From Robinsoniella peoriensis (GTDB taxonomy: Bacteria > Bacillota > Clostridia > Lachnospirales > Lachnospiraceae), in assembly GCF_000797495.1 (NCBI RefSeq), contig NZ_JTGN01000017.1, positions 1 to 64,000 of the forward strand: a DNA stretch of 64,000 nt, in the 5' to 3' direction. Position numbers and translations under genes: made by a program. Shown here piece after piece: positions 17,857-26,615 of this stretch; within the stretch, counting starts at the first letter, position 1; the number at the start of each line of letters is the position of its first letter. The notes beneath the pieces are model-generated. The model did not search any database and was not told the origin of the DNA. It saw only the letters and a program-made list of their open reading frames with translations.

Positions 17857-18793
17857 ATTTTAACTCTATTTTCGTAATCTCTGGAATATTATTGAAACGC
17901 AGCGGAACATTTTTCCCTTTGTAGGTACCAAGCCCTCTGGAAATCACCATGGGGATACCATTCATTACCTGATAGCCGGATACGAAGTTTGGAAGCCATA
18001 CACCTCCCATGTGAGAAGAGTACAATGCACCGATAAATGGAAGCCGTATCTGTCCACCATGTTCATGTCCGGATAACACCAGATCGATCTGCCATCTTGC
18101 ATCCTCTTCCTGATCCAAAAAGCTCTCGGGACGGTGGGTGAGCATAAGCTTAAAGATATCCGTCTCTTCGTAATCTTTCAAAAACAGATAACTGCTCTTT
18201 TGTCTGTATTGTTCTGAAGTAACTCCCGCATAATTATAAGCATAATCATATAAACCGCCAATGCGGATCTTCTGATTCTTTACCGTGATGTCCAGATAGG
18301 TCTGATCCAGGTATAAAGCGCCTGCCTGTTCGATATCCTGTTTGAGGTTAATGTATCTGTGATTATTGAACATACTTATTTCATGATTGCCCGGACTAAA
18401 ATATACAGGAGCAATCCGCATCAGCTGTCTGATTAATGAAGTGATGTACGTATCCTCTTCGTCATAATAATTAATGGCATCTCCGACAATGCATATAATA
18501 TCAGGTTTTTGTTTTTCCACTTCCCGGATCAGCCGTTTATTATTTTTCCCAAAGGAATGGCTATGTAAATCAGCTAAAGATATAATTGTAACCGGCTGGT
18601 CTATTTTATCTGATTCATAGCTGTATTGTTCCACGGTAATCTTATTTGCTGATAGTAAAAATGAAACACCGGTATAGATCATAACTGTAAGAACAAGGAC
18701 AAGCAGCATGATTAGCTTCCTGTGTTTCTTCTTTGGTTTGCATTTTGTATTTTTGGTTTTATCCTGCTTTATTTCATTTTCTCTGCTTTTCAA
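17855..18793 (-). CDS. Metallophosphoesterase, membrane-anchored (YkuE-like)
   Basis: This 312-residue calcineurin-like phosphoesterase is anchored by one N-terminal TM helix (about 27-47) after a very basic start. The metal-binding motifs appear in order: SLADLHSHS (Asp75, His77), VGDAIN (Asp105), SPGNHE (Asn136, His137), LTHRPE and LSGHEHGG. The catalytic domain is probably outside the membrane; related proteins act on UDP-sugar or phospholipid pyrophosphates, but the substrate here is unknown. The start is TTG with GGAGG upstream. It appears monocistronic. Confidence 0.9.
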   Translation of the reverse strand: MKSRENEIKQDKTKNTKCKPKKKHRKLIMLLVLVLTVMIYTGVSFLLSANKITVEQYSYESDKIDQPVTIISLADLHSHSFGKNNKRLIREVEKQKPDIICIVGDAINYYDEEDTYITSLIRQLMRIAPVYFSPGNHEISMFNNHRYINLKQDIEQAGALYLDQTYLDITVKNQKIRIGGLYDYAYNYAGVTSEQYRQKSSYLFLKDYEETDIFKLMLTHRPESFLDQEEDARWQIDLVLSGHEHGGQIRLPFIGALYSSHMGGVWLPNFVSGYQVMNGIPMVISRGLGTYKGKNVPLRFNNIPEITKIELK

Positions 18794-18911
18794 GAAAATT
18801 CCTCCGATTTCAATGTGCTGTATAACTGATAGGAAATTAAGTGATTCCTATAATTATTTATTTTATCATAAAATGATATAAAAGAAAATACAATAAAAAC
18901 CAATCAGTAAA

Positions 18912-19016
18912 TTTCGTTTGTTCGACATCAGAAACATTGATCTTCCTCGAAAAGTGAAATTTCTGGAACGATACAAAAAGCCGGAAGTCCATACCAAAAA
19001 AGTGCTATCGAAGTAA
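18912..19016 (+). pseudogene. Possible IS30-type transposase fragment
   Basis: A 34-codon stretch reads FDIRNIDLPRKVKFLERYKK before a stop. NIDLPRKV resembles a segment I associate with IS30-family transposases. No catalytic residues or ends are present, so this is at best a relic. The region between 18794 and 19377 otherwise contains only the iterated repeat at 19124 and a promoter. Confidence 0.35.
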
Positions 19017-19123
19017 ATCATGAACTGATACACAGGAATCCTTCCCAAAGGGACAAGCTTTGGGAATCTAACGCAGGACGATATCAGACGGATGATGAAT
19101 CACATTAGGGGTGGATTTTCCGG

Positions 19124-19243
19124 TTACAAAAGCGGCATCTGTTTTAAAAAACATGCTTTTCGAGTACAAAAGTGGCATTTCGTTTACAAAAATTCAATTG
19201 TTAATTACAAAGATGGCTTTTCACTTTACAAAGTGGCATCTCG
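19124..19243. repeat. Iterated ~20-bp repeats (TTACAAARTGGCATTTCG-like)
   Basis: Three good copies start with TACAAA and contain GGCATYT or GGCTTTT: 19124-19141, 19164-19182 and 19225-19243. A fourth at 19204-19222 and degenerate copies at 19143 and 19184 fill the gaps. Clusters of short direct repeats of this kind are typical for ends of IS21-like elements, so this may be a leftover insertion-sequence end; the identification is not firm. Confidence 0.5.
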
Positions 19244-19327
19244 TCTTACATGTGAGTAGATTAAGCAGAGTCATAGATGGGCTTATATGTGAGATGTGAG
19301 ATATTTACAACAAAATGCAATATATAG

Positions 19328-19356
19328 TTGACATTATGTTTTGTATAGTATATATT
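19328..19356 (+). promoter_or_regulatory. Strong promoter of the XRE/membrane gene pair
   Basis: A consensus TTGACA (19328-19333) and TATATT (19351-19356) are exactly 17 bases apart, 21 bases ahead of the regulator's start codon. Confidence 0.8.
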
Positions 19357-19377
19357 ATATAATATAAGGAGGGGATC

Positions 19378-19578
19378 ATGAAGAATAAGCGAATGAAAAT
19401 TGCAAGAATTGAATGTGATATGAACCAGGATGATTTGGCAAAAGCTGTTGGAGTCACCAGGCAAACGATTGGTCTTATTGAAGCAGGAGATTACAACCCT
19501 ACACTTAACTTATGTATTGCAATATGCAAGGCACTTGGTAAAACATTAAATGATTTATTTTGGGAGGAAATTCTATGA
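19378..19578 (+). CDS. Small XRE-family transcriptional regulator
   Basis: This 66-residue protein is almost entirely one helix-turn-helix: MNQDDLAKAVGVTRQTIGLI, followed by EAGDYNPTLNLCIAICKALG. The ending TLNDLFWEE is typical of the short Firmicutes YozG-like regulators. AAGGAGGGG precedes the ATG. It overlaps the next gene by four bases, the usual pairing of these mini-regulators with a small membrane protein. It probably represses its own strong promoter. Confidence 0.92.
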   Translation: MKNKRMKIARIECDMNQDDLAKAVGVTRQTIGLIEAGDYNPTLNLCIAICKALGKTLNDLFWEEIL

Positions 19579-20066
19579 AAAATCAAACACTGAAAGATGA
19601 GAGAGTTATAAATGGGAAGAGAAAAATTCAAAGTCATGGGTTTCAAATAGTCTGGCTTGTCCTATTGATTACTGTTTTAATTCAACAATATTTGTATAAA
19701 GCTCCGTTTACACAATATGCTGTTGAATTTTTAATAGTTATCGGTATGTCTATTTATGTAGTTATTGCTAATATCATAATTGGCAACGACATATTTAATT
19801 CTAAAAAAAGAGGGCAATTAATCATTGTTATTAATAGCTTAGTAACTGGAATATCTGTTTCCGTTATCAGTACTATTATTAACTATATAAACTACAGCGA
19901 TAAAATCCAACACCCTACCCCTATTCATCTTGCACTGGTTTCAGGAATCACGTTTCTTAGTACTACAGCTCTTGCATTTATTGTTTTAGAGATTTTTTAT
20001 TTTATAAACAATAAAAAACAAGAAGCTATTGATAAAAAATTAAATGAAGATGATATATCTGAATAA
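19575..20066 (+). CDS. Four-helix membrane protein paired with XRE regulator (DUF6773-like)
   Basis: This 163-residue protein has four predicted membrane helices (about 25-42, 50-72, 82-103, 120-145) and charged ends. The start at 19575 has GGGAGGAAA upstream and overlaps the regulator's stop. It resembles the DUF6773-type proteins commonly encoded directly after small XRE regulators; function is unknown. I infer that the regulator controls it. Confidence 0.75.
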   Translation: MKNQTLKDERVINGKRKIQSHGFQIVWLVLLITVLIQQYLYKAPFTQYAVEFLIVIGMSIYVVIANIIIGNDIFNSKKRGQLIIVINSLVTGISVSVISTIINYINYSDKIQHPTPIHLALVSGITFLSTTALAFIVLEIFYFINNKKQEAIDKKLNEDDISE

Positions 20067-20525
20067 AATGGATATTTTATCAGACGTACAAATAAGCTCC
20101 AGTGGTATGCTGATATGACACAGGAGCTTTATCTCCGTTTGATCGTCTATACTTTTACTATTTTCTCTATTCTCTTGTACACATCCGGCTAACATTGCTA
20201 ATAGCCTGTTTCTAACCAGATTCACCACTTATAGGGTCGTCACTTTGACCTGATGTAGCATCCATATTATGTTTACGCAATTGGATGCCCGAACGAGTAT
20301 TGAAATAATCATAAAAAGTAATATAATGGTTTATGTAGGTTTGCCCTTGGAGGGGCGTTTTGGATAATGAATTTGAAACTCAAAGGCGTGAATTTATTTC
20401 AACATAGTAGCTTGCCAGACCGATTATGATAATTCTGTGTGACGAGATTCGTCAAGAAATACTTTTGACTAATAGAAATGGGTGGTCAAGGTGGAATTTA
20501 AGAAGAGAGAAAAGAGGATTTAGTA
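20067..20525. other. Intergenic region, 459 bases
   Basis: It contains one stem-loop, TAAGCTCC (20093-20100) with GGAGCTTTA (20123-20131), which may end the membrane-protein transcript. No coding relic or other structured element was recognised in the rest. Confidence 0.5.
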
Positions 20526-21284
20526 ATGAGTGTTTATGTAATATATTTTAGTCCTACAAAAAGCACTGAAAATATTGTTAAAGAGATTGCAAAGAGTTTT
20601 GAAGATTATATAGAAATTGATTTAGCAAATAGAGAACTCAATTCTAATTTTATTTTTAATAAGAATGATATATGTATTATCGGTGTACCATCTTATGGAG
20701 GAAGAGTTCCCTCGGTAGCATTGGAAAGAATGAATGAATTTAAAGGAAATGGTGTAAGTGCTATATTAGTGGCTTCTTATGGAAATAGAGCTTATGAAGA
20801 TACACTTAAAGAATTACAGGAATATTTAACTCAAAGAAATTTTAATTGTATTGCAGGAATTGCAGCCATCGCAGAACATTCTATCATGCATCAATTTGCA
20901 ACAGGACGACCAGATGATGCAGACAAGAAAGAACTTGGCGATTTTTCAAAACGAATATTAGACAAGATTAATAAATCGTTAAAGTGTGAGCCATTAAAAC
21001 TACCGGGAAATTATCCATATAGGGAATATAACGGAGTTCCATTAAAGCCAAAGGTCAGAAAAGGCTGCATGAATTGTGGATTATGTGCAAAAATGTGTCC
21101 AGTTGGAGCAATATCAATTACAGAACTTAAAAAGACTGACAATGCCTTGTGTATAACATGTATGAGATGCGTGGATCTTTGTCCTGCTAAGGCACGAACA
21201 GTTAGTAACTTAAAGCTAAAAATAGCTTCAATGAAGATGAAAAAAGTTTGTTCTCAACATAAGGGAAATCAGCTTTTTATCTAA
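20526..21284 (+). CDS. EFR1 family flavodoxin-ferredoxin protein
   Basis: This 252-residue electron-transfer protein has a flavodoxin-like N-terminal domain (YFSPTKSTENIVKEIAK is the FMN-phosphate loop; VPSYGGRVP follows). A C-terminal ferredoxin domain carries two [4Fe-4S] motifs, CMNCGLCAKMCP and CITCMRCVDLCP. It ends in NQLFI, as EFR1 proteins usually do, so it is complete. AGAGGA precedes the start. The coding sequence is more AT-rich than its neighbours, a mild sign of separate origin. The physiological partner is unknown. Confidence 0.93.
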   Translation: MSVYVIYFSPTKSTENIVKEIAKSFEDYIEIDLANRELNSNFIFNKNDICIIGVPSYGGRVPSVALERMNEFKGNGVSAILVASYGNRAYEDTLKELQEYLTQRNFNCIAGIAAIAEHSIMHQFATGRPDDADKKELGDFSKRILDKINKSLKCEPLKLPGNYPYREYNGVPLKPKVRKGCMNCGLCAKMCPVGAISITELKKTDNALCITCMRCVDLCPAKARTVSNLKLKIASMKMKKVCSQHKGNQLFI

Positions 21285-21285
21285 T

Positions 21286-21456
21286 ATAAATGACCCTAAT
21301 GTACAATGGTCATCATCTAATACGTCAATAGTCACTGTGGATAATCAGGGAAGGGTAAAGGCAATTCAAGAAGGAAGGGCTAATATCTTAGCTATGTCCG
21401 AAGGGTGCGCGCAAGGTTACTGTCTGGTAGAAGTGAAGAAGCCAAATGATCATTAA
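21286..21456 (+). pseudogene. Bacterial Ig-like (BIG2) domain remnant
   Basis: Directly after the EFR1 stop, another frame reads NDPNVQWSSSNTSIVTVDN, then GRVKAIQEGRANILAMSEG, to a stop at 21454-21456. This is one complete BIG2 repeat ending (W.SSN.SIVTVD..G.V.A...G.A.I). No start codon or secretion signal is attached. It is the tail of a lost cell-surface protein, probably cut off when EFR1 or its upstream DNA arrived. Confidence 0.75.
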
Positions 21457-21478
21457 GATTGAGGAGTAGATAAGAAAA

Positions 21479-22135
21479 ATGAAAAGAAAAAAACCAGAAA
21501 TACAACAAGACCTGGAAGTCATAACAGATGATTTTCAGGATTACATAAAAAAGATACAGGAAGAAGAGGACTGTATCCGTCATAAACAGATACAGAATAT
21601 AAACTTGGGCGGCGTCGATTTATCCCGTCTGGAATTCGCAGGGGTACTATTTCAAAACTGCCGGTTTCTCAATTGTAATATGGAAACTGCGAGCTTTGTG
21701 GACGTCCGCTTTGAAAATTGCGACTTATCTAACAGCCGTATAGAAAACGGATACTTTAGCCGGTGTGAGATGCGTTCCTGTAAGATGATGGGGACGGACT
21801 TTCGAAGCAGCACATGGAAGCATACAAAGTTTGCAGATTGTAATATGCGGTTTGTTAACTTGGATCATGCAAAAATGGATGTGGTTGTTATGGAGGATGC
21901 AGATGCAGAACATGCCAATATAACGGAATGTAAATTGACGTATATGGAATTGAATAACGTAAAAATGAACCAGGCATCTTTTTTCAGGACTCCATTAAAG
22001 GGAATCAATTTTACACAGAGCCAGATAGCAGGAATCACTGTATCTGATTCTTATCAGGAGCTGCAGGGAGCCGTTATTGATGCTTATCAGGCAGCAGATT
22101 TGATACGGCTTCTTGGTGTGGTCATAAAAGAATAA
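21479..22135 (+). CDS. Pentapeptide repeat protein
   Basis: This 218-residue cytoplasmic protein's residues ~42-190 form pentapeptide repeats of the A(D/N)LXX/CXF type (LSRLEFAGVLFQNCRFLNCN, then FENCDLSNSRIENGYFSRCE), predicting a right-handed quadrilateral beta-helix. An N-terminal helical, charged segment (1-38) and a C-terminal helix cap it. QnrB/McbG-type members mimic DNA and protect gyrase, but most family members have no known role, and none can be assigned here. It is followed by a terminator at 22146. Confidence 0.88.
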   Translation: MKRKKPEIQQDLEVITDDFQDYIKKIQEEEDCIRHKQIQNINLGGVDLSRLEFAGVLFQNCRFLNCNMETASFVDVRFENCDLSNSRIENGYFSRCEMRSCKMMGTDFRSSTWKHTKFADCNMRFVNLDHAKMDVVVMEDADAEHANITECKLTYMELNNVKMNQASFFRTPLKGINFTQSQIAGITVSDSYQELQGAVIDAYQAADLIRLLGVVIKE

Positions 22136-22145
22136 AATTAATTAA

Positions 22146-22182
22146 AATGGAAGCGCTCAATTTTCTGAGTGCTTCCATTTTG
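22146..22182. terminator. Bidirectional terminator
   Basis: AATGGAAGCGCTCA/TGAGTGCTTCCATT form a stem with an ATTTTC-type loop, flanked by A-rich and T-rich sequence on the two sides. It separates the convergent pentapeptide and histidine-kinase genes. Confidence 0.85.
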
Positions 22183-24981
22183 TTATTTTAAAATTTCACC
22201 TAATACGTGGAACAGGTGGTTGACATCGATTGGCTTCGGTACAAAGTGATTCATTCCGGCGGCATATGCCGCATCCATGTCTTCCTTGAAAGAATTGGCG
22301 GTCATGGCTATGATTGGGATATTTTTCCCGTCAGGATGTTCGCTTGCCCGGATTTCTCTGGCGGCATCCAGACCATTTTTAACAGGCATCTGAATATCCA
22401 TAAGTATGCACTGGTAATATCCCGCTGGATTATTTTCAAACAGGTCTACGGCCTCCTGCCCGTTCTGGGCACGCTGCACAGCAGCACCCTGCATTTCCAA
22501 AAGCTCTGAAGCAATTTCAGCATTCAGATCATTGTCTTCTGCCAGAAGAACCCGAAAGGCTGTCAGGTCGGTCTGTGTAAGCGTTTCCGGCTCATCCGTC
22601 TGTTGCTGGGGCTTTACTGCACAGACCGGGAGCTCCAGGGTAAAAGAAAATTCAGATCCCTTTCCCGGAGTACTTTCTGCCGTTAAATTACCGCCCATTA
22701 ATTCCACGATGGTCCGGCTGATGGGAAGACCTAATCCGGTACCGGAACTCTTAGAAACAGAAGTTCCCGCCTGTTCAAATGCTGAAAAAATCCGCTCTAT
22801 TTCATCTTCCGGAATTCCGATCCCGGTATCCTGTACAGAAAAACGGACGCAGGCATTTGTTTCTGAATGTGACAGCTCCTGGGCATCCAGACGGATGCTG
22901 CCGCCCGGCGGGGTAAATTTCAGGGCATTGGACATGAGATTTGTCAGCACCTGTTTCAGACGGATCACATCACCGGTAAACCAATCATGGGCGAGTTGAT
23001 ATTGAAAGCAGCAATTCAGTCCCTTTTGCTCAGCCTGGGACTGAATCATGCTTTCCAGTTCATTCAGCATCATGGATAAAGAAAAATCCTCCGAAGATAG
23101 AACCATTTTTCCGTTTTCAATTTTTGACATATCCAGGATGTCATTGATCAGAGCCAGCAGGTAGTGGGACGAGGACTGTATTTTTTGAAGATAATTCGCT
23201 ATTGCGGGAGTCACTTCATCGGACATACTGGCGAGGTTTGACAAACCGACAATGGCATTCATGGGTGTACGGATCTCATGTGACATTTTGGAGAGAAAAC
23301 CGCTCTTAGCACGATTTGCTGCTTCCGCCTTCTGCAGTTCATTCCTCATCAGGGTATTTCTGACCCGGGAGCGGACAATAATCATTAAAATGGCTACCAG
23401 CAACAGCAGGAATACGGTGATTGTTAAAATAAACGCCAGCGGATTGGAGTATACCAGTGCGGACAATGTAATATTATTATACCCAAGAGAAACCATATTC
23501 CGGTTGGTAATTGTCGTTTTATCCTCAGTGGTTATATTGCTGATGGATTTATTCAATATTGTCAGCAATGTAGGTGAAATCGGTTTGGCAAGGGCAAAAG
23601 CTGCTTTTGTTTTCGTAGTGTTTGTCGTTAGTATAGTGATGTTTTGAAATCCGCCCGACTGCAGATCTCTTTCCATGCCTGCAGACAAACCGTATATAAA
23701 ATCGGCATCTCCTTTGTTTACCGCTTTGATTCCCTCCAGCGTTGTAGGATAGATCTTAATCTTATCTGCATTAATGGAGGCGGGAAGCGTTCTCCCGTCT
23801 AAAACAGCGGCAGTTAAACCATCCGAGGGATAGCTTGCAAATTTATTCTTGATAATGATATTGCTCATAGAAGAATAGGAAGCAGTGAGTGCTAATCCTT
23901 TTTCTGATGCAGTTGAATCAGAATCCAGGAAACATCCAAGCATATCCGCTTTTTTGTCCTGGACCAGACGAATGGAGTCTTCGTAATTATCTGCAAAAAC
24001 AAATTCAAAAGAGAGACCGGATTCTTCTTCGATTTTCTTGAGAAATTCGGGAACAACACCGTTATGATCGCTCTCATCCTCCAGACAGTATAAGGGATGC
24101 CACTGGGAAATAGCGGCAACCCGAATCGGTTCTGCCTGACGGATGTAATCTTCTTCTTCTGGTGTAAAGTTAAGTTTTGTATCAGCAATGCCGGTAAAGT
24201 TCGTTTCATAGAGATCCTGGGCAAAATTGGGATTCGCATTCAGAATATAACCCATTGCCTGATTGAGTTCATCCAGAATATCCTGTTTTCCATGGGTGGT
24301 AACAATATACATGGGCTGTGCCTGAAAGCTGGTCGCGACCCGGAATGTACCATCCGCTTCCAGATCATTGCCAAGAAGAAGATCTACTTTTCCCTCTGCC
24401 AGAAGGTAATGAAGCGAATCATTCTTCATATCTGCATTAGAATAATACCGCAGTTTACAGGTAATGCCATTGAGATCCAGATATCTTTGCAGTCTTTCTA
24501 TTTTATCCGCTGCTTTCTCAAATACACCGATTGTTTTTCCGTTTAAGGTCTGAATATCATAACTTCGGATGCTGGTATCATCTTTCCTGGCAAAAAGTAC
24601 GGCATGGTTATAACCAATGTTGTATTCAGGATAATCAAACCAATCCTCATAGCTTTCGTCATAGAACATACCGCCCATCAGATCAAGCTCGCCCGTTGTA
24701 ATGCGGTTCATCAGATCAGAGCCGTCGCCCTCGACAAATTCATATTCCCAGTTGGTATATTTTGAAATTTCATTTAAGAAATCTGCTACCTGGCCTATAC
24801 GGTTTCCCTTCACATCCGTTTCAGATAATCCCCTGGTCGTGGGGTATGCGACTTTTAGTACCCGGCGGGGTGCGGGGGCGCTGGAAGTGCTGCCGGCAGA
24901 CACGTAAAGTGTTGGGGACACGGTGCAAAATAGCAGGATAAGTGCCAGGCTAAAGGCAAAGCATCTGGTATATGGTTTCAT
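22183..24981 (-). CDS. Hybrid sensor kinase with two SBP_bac_3 domains and a receiver
   Basis: This 932-residue membrane protein has a signal peptide at 1-29, a first solute-binding domain at about 40-260 and a second at about 285-500. The TM helix is at about 515-537, the HisKA domain at 558-625 (SHEIRTPMNAI, His568) and the HATPase_c domain at about 672-785 (NLMSNALKF, DTGIGI, GTGLGL). A C-terminal receiver follows at 808-930 (Asp862 in LMDIQMPVKNG). The outer domains look like polar amino-acid binding proteins, so it should sense an extracellular solute (EvgS/BvgS-like architecture). No partner gene is adjacent. AAGGAAAA precedes the ATG. Confidence 0.93.
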   Translation of the reverse strand: MKPYTRCFAFSLALILLFCTVSPTLYVSAGSTSSAPAPRRVLKVAYPTTRGLSETDVKGNRIGQVADFLNEISKYTNWEYEFVEGDGSDLMNRITTGELDLMGGMFYDESYEDWFDYPEYNIGYNHAVLFARKDDTSIRSYDIQTLNGKTIGVFEKAADKIERLQRYLDLNGITCKLRYYSNADMKNDSLHYLLAEGKVDLLLGNDLEADGTFRVATSFQAQPMYIVTTHGKQDILDELNQAMGYILNANPNFAQDLYETNFTGIADTKLNFTPEEEDYIRQAEPIRVAAISQWHPLYCLEDESDHNGVVPEFLKKIEEESGLSFEFVFADNYEDSIRLVQDKKADMLGCFLDSDSTASEKGLALTASYSSMSNIIIKNKFASYPSDGLTAAVLDGRTLPASINADKIKIYPTTLEGIKAVNKGDADFIYGLSAGMERDLQSGGFQNITILTTNTTKTKAAFALAKPISPTLLTILNKSISNITTEDKTTITNRNMVSLGYNNITLSALVYSNPLAFILTITVFLLLLVAILMIIVRSRVRNTLMRNELQKAEAANRAKSGFLSKMSHEIRTPMNAIVGLSNLASMSDEVTPAIANYLQKIQSSSHYLLALINDILDMSKIENGKMVLSSEDFSLSMMLNELESMIQSQAEQKGLNCCFQYQLAHDWFTGDVIRLKQVLTNLMSNALKFTPPGGSIRLDAQELSHSETNACVRFSVQDTGIGIPEDEIERIFSAFEQAGTSVSKSSGTGLGLPISRTIVELMGGNLTAESTPGKGSEFSFTLELPVCAVKPQQQTDEPETLTQTDLTAFRVLLAEDNDLNAEIASELLEMQGAAVQRAQNGQEAVDLFENNPAGYYQCILMDIQMPVKNGLDAAREIRASEHPDGKNIPIIAMTANSFKEDMDAAYAAGMNHFVPKPIDVNHLFHVLGEILK

Positions 24982-25201
24982 AAAGTTTTCCTTCCATACA
25001 ATATATTTACGAGAATTTTGTCAAATTAGTACTAATGATATTATATTATTAAATAAATGGAATAACAAGCCTGAATATAGAAAAAACAAAATGCTGCGAT
25101 TCTGGACGAATTTACAGTTTTTCGTACATACATCTCTATTATTATTGGAAAAAATCTTATATGATTAAAATATCAATAAAAAATAAGGAGGTATCGGGGA
25201 A

Positions 25202-26599
25202 ATGAAACAATTGACATTTGCGCTGTATTTTGCCAACAGAGGGTTTTTCCCGGAGACATTAATTGCGGGAGCCAGAAAGGAAATGGCAGAGGCTGTTACA
25301 AATGCTGGATTTCAGTATCTGATCCCGGATGAAGAGATGACCAGATATGGAGCGGTTGAGACCAGGTCAGAAGGGAAACGCTATGCAGCCTGGCTTAAAA
25401 GCCATGAAGGGGAATATGATGGGGTGATTATGTGCCTGCCTAATTTTGGGGATGAAAATGGAGGAGTTGCAGCGATACAGGACGCGGGAGTTCCAATCCT
25501 GCTTCATGCATACCCCGATGAAATCGGAAAAATGGATTTTGAGCACAGAAGAGATTCCTATTGCGGGAAGTTCAGTTTTGCAGATGTGTTCCACCAATAT
25601 GGAATCCCCTTCACCATGCTTGAGCCTCATGTAGTACATCCGCTGTCCAAAACATTTGCTGATAATCTGCGTGATTTTGCAGGAATCTGCCGGATTGTAA
25701 ATGGCATGAAACGCTTTTCTATTGGTGCCATTGGAGCCAGGACAAGTAAATTTAAAACGGTACGTTTTGATGAGATCACACTTCAGAAATATGGGATAAC
25801 AGTGGAAACCTTTGATCTGTCTGAACTTATTTTTAAAGTGCAGAATATGGATGAAAGCGACAGCCGGGTGACTGAGAAGGTGGAAAGCCTGGTTGCTTAT
25901 ACGGATTTCAGTTGTGTGCCGGCAGATAAAACCATGGTACTTGCAAAGGTGAGTATTGTAATAGATGAATATATTGCAGACTATGACCTGGACTGCATTG
26001 CCCTGCGCTGCTGGGACGAGATGCATGAAATCCTTGGTATTGCACCCTGTGTACTGCTGAGTGAATTAAATGACAGGGGAATTGTGGCATCCTGTGAAAT
26101 AGATCTCTGCTCTGCGATTAATATGTATGCAATGCAGCTGGCATCCGGGAGGCCTACAACGGTGTTAGACTGGAACAATAATTACACAGACGATCCGGAT
26201 AAGGTAATTCTGTTCCATTGCGGTCCCGTTGCACAGAGCCTGATGACGGAAAAAGGTACTGTGACCGACCACAAAATGTTTGCTAAAGGTAACCCGGGAT
26301 GCGGGTGGGGCAGCAACGAAGGACGGATAAAAGCATTTCCGATGACTTATTCCAATTGTAAAACGGAGAACGGAAAACTAACCGTGTATGCCGGAGAAGG
26401 GAAGTTTACGGAAGACCCCATAGAAGATGGGTATTTTGGCTGCGGCGGGGTAGCGGTTATTGAAAATTTACAGCCTAAATTAATTCAATTGGGGCAAAAT
26501 GGATACCGTCACCATACTGCTGTTGGAATGGGACACATGAAGAAGATTCTTAAGGAGGCATTTATCCGCTATCTGGGTTATGACTGGATGGAAATTTAG
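25202..26599 (+). CDS. L-fucose isomerase-like sugar isomerase
   Basis: This 465-residue cytoplasmic protein of the fucose/arabinose isomerase fold begins TFALYFANRGFFPETL. The middle section with ALRCWDEMHEILGIAPCVLL and the late GNPGCGWGSNEG and HHTAVGMGHMK segments match this superfamily, which interconverts aldoses and ketoses using a metal ion. AAGGAGG precedes the start. It is first of a three-gene pathway with the kinase and aldolase that follow. The actual sugar (for example a 6-deoxyhexose or pentose) cannot be read from the sequence. Confidence 0.85.
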   Translation: MKQLTFALYFANRGFFPETLIAGARKEMAEAVTNAGFQYLIPDEEMTRYGAVETRSEGKRYAAWLKSHEGEYDGVIMCLPNFGDENGGVAAIQDAGVPILLHAYPDEIGKMDFEHRRDSYCGKFSFADVFHQYGIPFTMLEPHVVHPLSKTFADNLRDFAGICRIVNGMKRFSIGAIGARTSKFKTVRFDEITLQKYGITVETFDLSELIFKVQNMDESDSRVTEKVESLVAYTDFSCVPADKTMVLAKVSIVIDEYIADYDLDCIALRCWDEMHEILGIAPCVLLSELNDRGIVASCEIDLCSAINMYAMQLASGRPTTVLDWNNNYTDDPDKVILFHCGPVAQSLMTEKGTVTDHKMFAKGNPGCGWGSNEGRIKAFPMTYSNCKTENGKLTVYAGEGKFTEDPIEDGYFGCGGVAVIENLQPKLIQLGQNGYRHHTAVGMGHMKKILKEAFIRYLGYDWMEI

Positions 26600-26615
26600 G
26601 ATTGGAGGGATCATA

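Noticed and set aside
19124..19243. CRISPR array
   Set aside because: The repeats are short, degenerate and irregularly spaced, with no unique spacers of even length and no cas genes.
23252..23647. 131-codon plus-strand frame inside the hybrid kinase gene
   Set aside because: It is antisense to a conserved coding region (TM and HisKA), with no start signal or homology.
25367..26026. 219-codon minus-strand frame inside the isomerase gene
   Set aside because: Antisense shadow of a conserved gene, with a composition unlike a real protein.
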